This document shows, piece by piece, positions 62,835-64,000 of a stretch of DNA of 64,000 nucleotides. The first letter of the stretch is position 1. Each line of letters begins with the position of its first letter. The notes under the pieces are model-generated. The model did no database searches, was not told the origin of the DNA, and was given only the letters and a program-made list of their open reading frames with translations. The position numbers and the translations under genes are program-made. Origin of the DNA: Rachycentron canadum. Its lineage: Eukaryota > Chordata > Actinopteri > Carangiformes > Rachycentridae. The stretch lies in the NCBI GenBank assembly GCA_038496675.1, contig CM076661.1:13510951-13574950 (forward strand). The letters run 5' to 3'.

Positions 62835-64000
62835 CAAATTCTCTTTATTTGTCTCTTTCTGTGTGAGAACAACAGAACAAACAGCAGCTCAACCAACATC
62901 CTTGTATGTGTACAAGTGAACTTCTAAATGGTTCAACGTACAACACACAGCATCTGATCAAACGTTTTTTGTTTTTTTTTTCCCTTTAAATTTTATCACG
63001 TCCTCCTGTTGCCTTTTACTTTTCATTTCATCTTCATTAGAAAACATGCTTTGTTTTATCGGAGACTCTCTAATACAGAACATAATTTCATATTGTACTG
63101 TTTAAGTTGAAGCCTTGTCAGCCAGAGGCAGTGAAACAACTGAAGGTATTTTCTTTGTTTTCTTTCATTATATCAGAGGTTACCAAGTCTTGTTCAGAAA
63201 ATGTCACAACAAATTAATTTGAGCAAAGCACTTTGGTTCAACCAGAGGCATTTTAATTGAGTTGAGAATATAAATCAATTTACTGAAGAAGACTGATCTA
63301 ATTGAAAAGAAATGTCTATTAAAAGATTAGTGAGGTTTATTGTCTCCAGTCTTTGTCATCAACCAATCCAACTAATGTTTTAATTTCCTTAATGTTATCA
63401 TTTCTGATGTAATTGGTGCTTGGGCGACTAACAGGTTTTCCAATTAAATGTTTGGTTTTGGGCACTGACAACGTCATCTCACACAGTGACAAGAAACAGT
63501 GTACTTTTATAAAAGTGCTCCATGCAATTGTGCACAGTGCATCCATATCGTTAGTCTTTATTTTAAAGGCCTTTTGGTAAAAGTTTCAGGAATAAAATTA
63601 CCTGTGCACATACAGTAATAGTATTGACAACGTGATTAATACATTGATGATTTACTGTGTTCGTCCACAGTGAAAATAAAATTGATAGTGGATTTTATTA
63701 GCAGCTTTGATTGTCTGGTTTATATAAACATCAAGGGATCAAATTTATCCCATCTGTGATTTTTCTGACATCACCAAACTTGCGTGTGCATATGTGCGTG
63801 TGTGTGTGTTGGCGATTAGCGTGCTTTGAGTGTGTGCCTGGAAGAAAGAGTCAACGGGTTTGTGGAATTTTGCTTTGGTGGCACAACTGTGATATGAGGT
63901 CACCTCGGGCATTAGTCATTAGGAGGGAATGCATTGTGGCTGTTTTTAAGACATGGCAGTTGTTCGCATCCGCAATGGCCACACAATGAATGCAGGCCTT

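Larger units (their letters stand above)
57076..64000. other. intergenic sequence downstream of esrrb, part 3
   Basis: No gene is recognised. It holds a TAAT-dense block (57537-57900), smaller ones near 60560-60730 and 61930-62070, an ATG trinucleotide repeat (62791-62834), a T-run near 62960-62985 and a TG patch (63781-63810). The rest is unremarkable unique-looking sequence to the window end. Confidence 0.6.

Overview
This window is vertebrate nuclear DNA, most likely from a ray-finned (percomorph-like) fish. The evidence is a split gene with GT-AG introns, abundant CA/GT and CT/GA microsatellites, and dispersed repeats of a type I recognise from percomorph genomes. I see no bacterial, organellar or viral gene organisation, no CRISPR array, and no rRNA or convincing tRNA.

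The only gene I can support is an oestrogen-related receptor, best matched to esrrb (NR3B2), on the + strand. Six coding exons lie at 4141-4537, 10247-10363, 16480-16590, 17134-17295, 26244-26513 and 29492-29736. All five introns between them fall after the first base of a codon. Joined, they give 1302 nt including the stop, or 433 residues, which is the length I know for the short form of mammalian ESRRB. The product has a disordered N-terminus with a phospho-SUMO motif, a complete two-finger DNA-binding domain (DBD), a hinge, and a ligand-binding domain (LBD) ending in the AF-2 helix. The first exon here starts at a clear 3' splice site (4128), so the promoter and at least one upstream exon lie outside the window.

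Layout: 1-4127 is upstream intron, with a 500-bp stretch (about 2580-3060) rich in nuclear-receptor half-sites, palindromes and an octamer. 4128-29736 is the esrrb exon/intron body. 29737 to about 29930 or 30550 is probable 3' UTR. From there to 64000 there is roughly 33 kb with no recognisable coding exon. It holds microsatellites, a long-inverted-repeat MITE (44468-44820), two fragments of another fish dispersed repeat, G-rich tracts, and several AT-rich blocks dense in TAAT cores that look like developmental enhancers. That last reading is inference only. In tetrapods ESRRB is followed by a large gene-poor interval before VASH1, and the layout here agrees with that.

I did not find an undescribed system of the 'gene cluster' kind. 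The observations most worth checking are: a second, in-phase 5' splice site that would add 24 residues to the receptor hinge (16591-16662); a DR5 and a DR2 retinoid-type element upstream of the first exon; and a perfect 16-bp-stem hairpin in the second intron (11976-12012).
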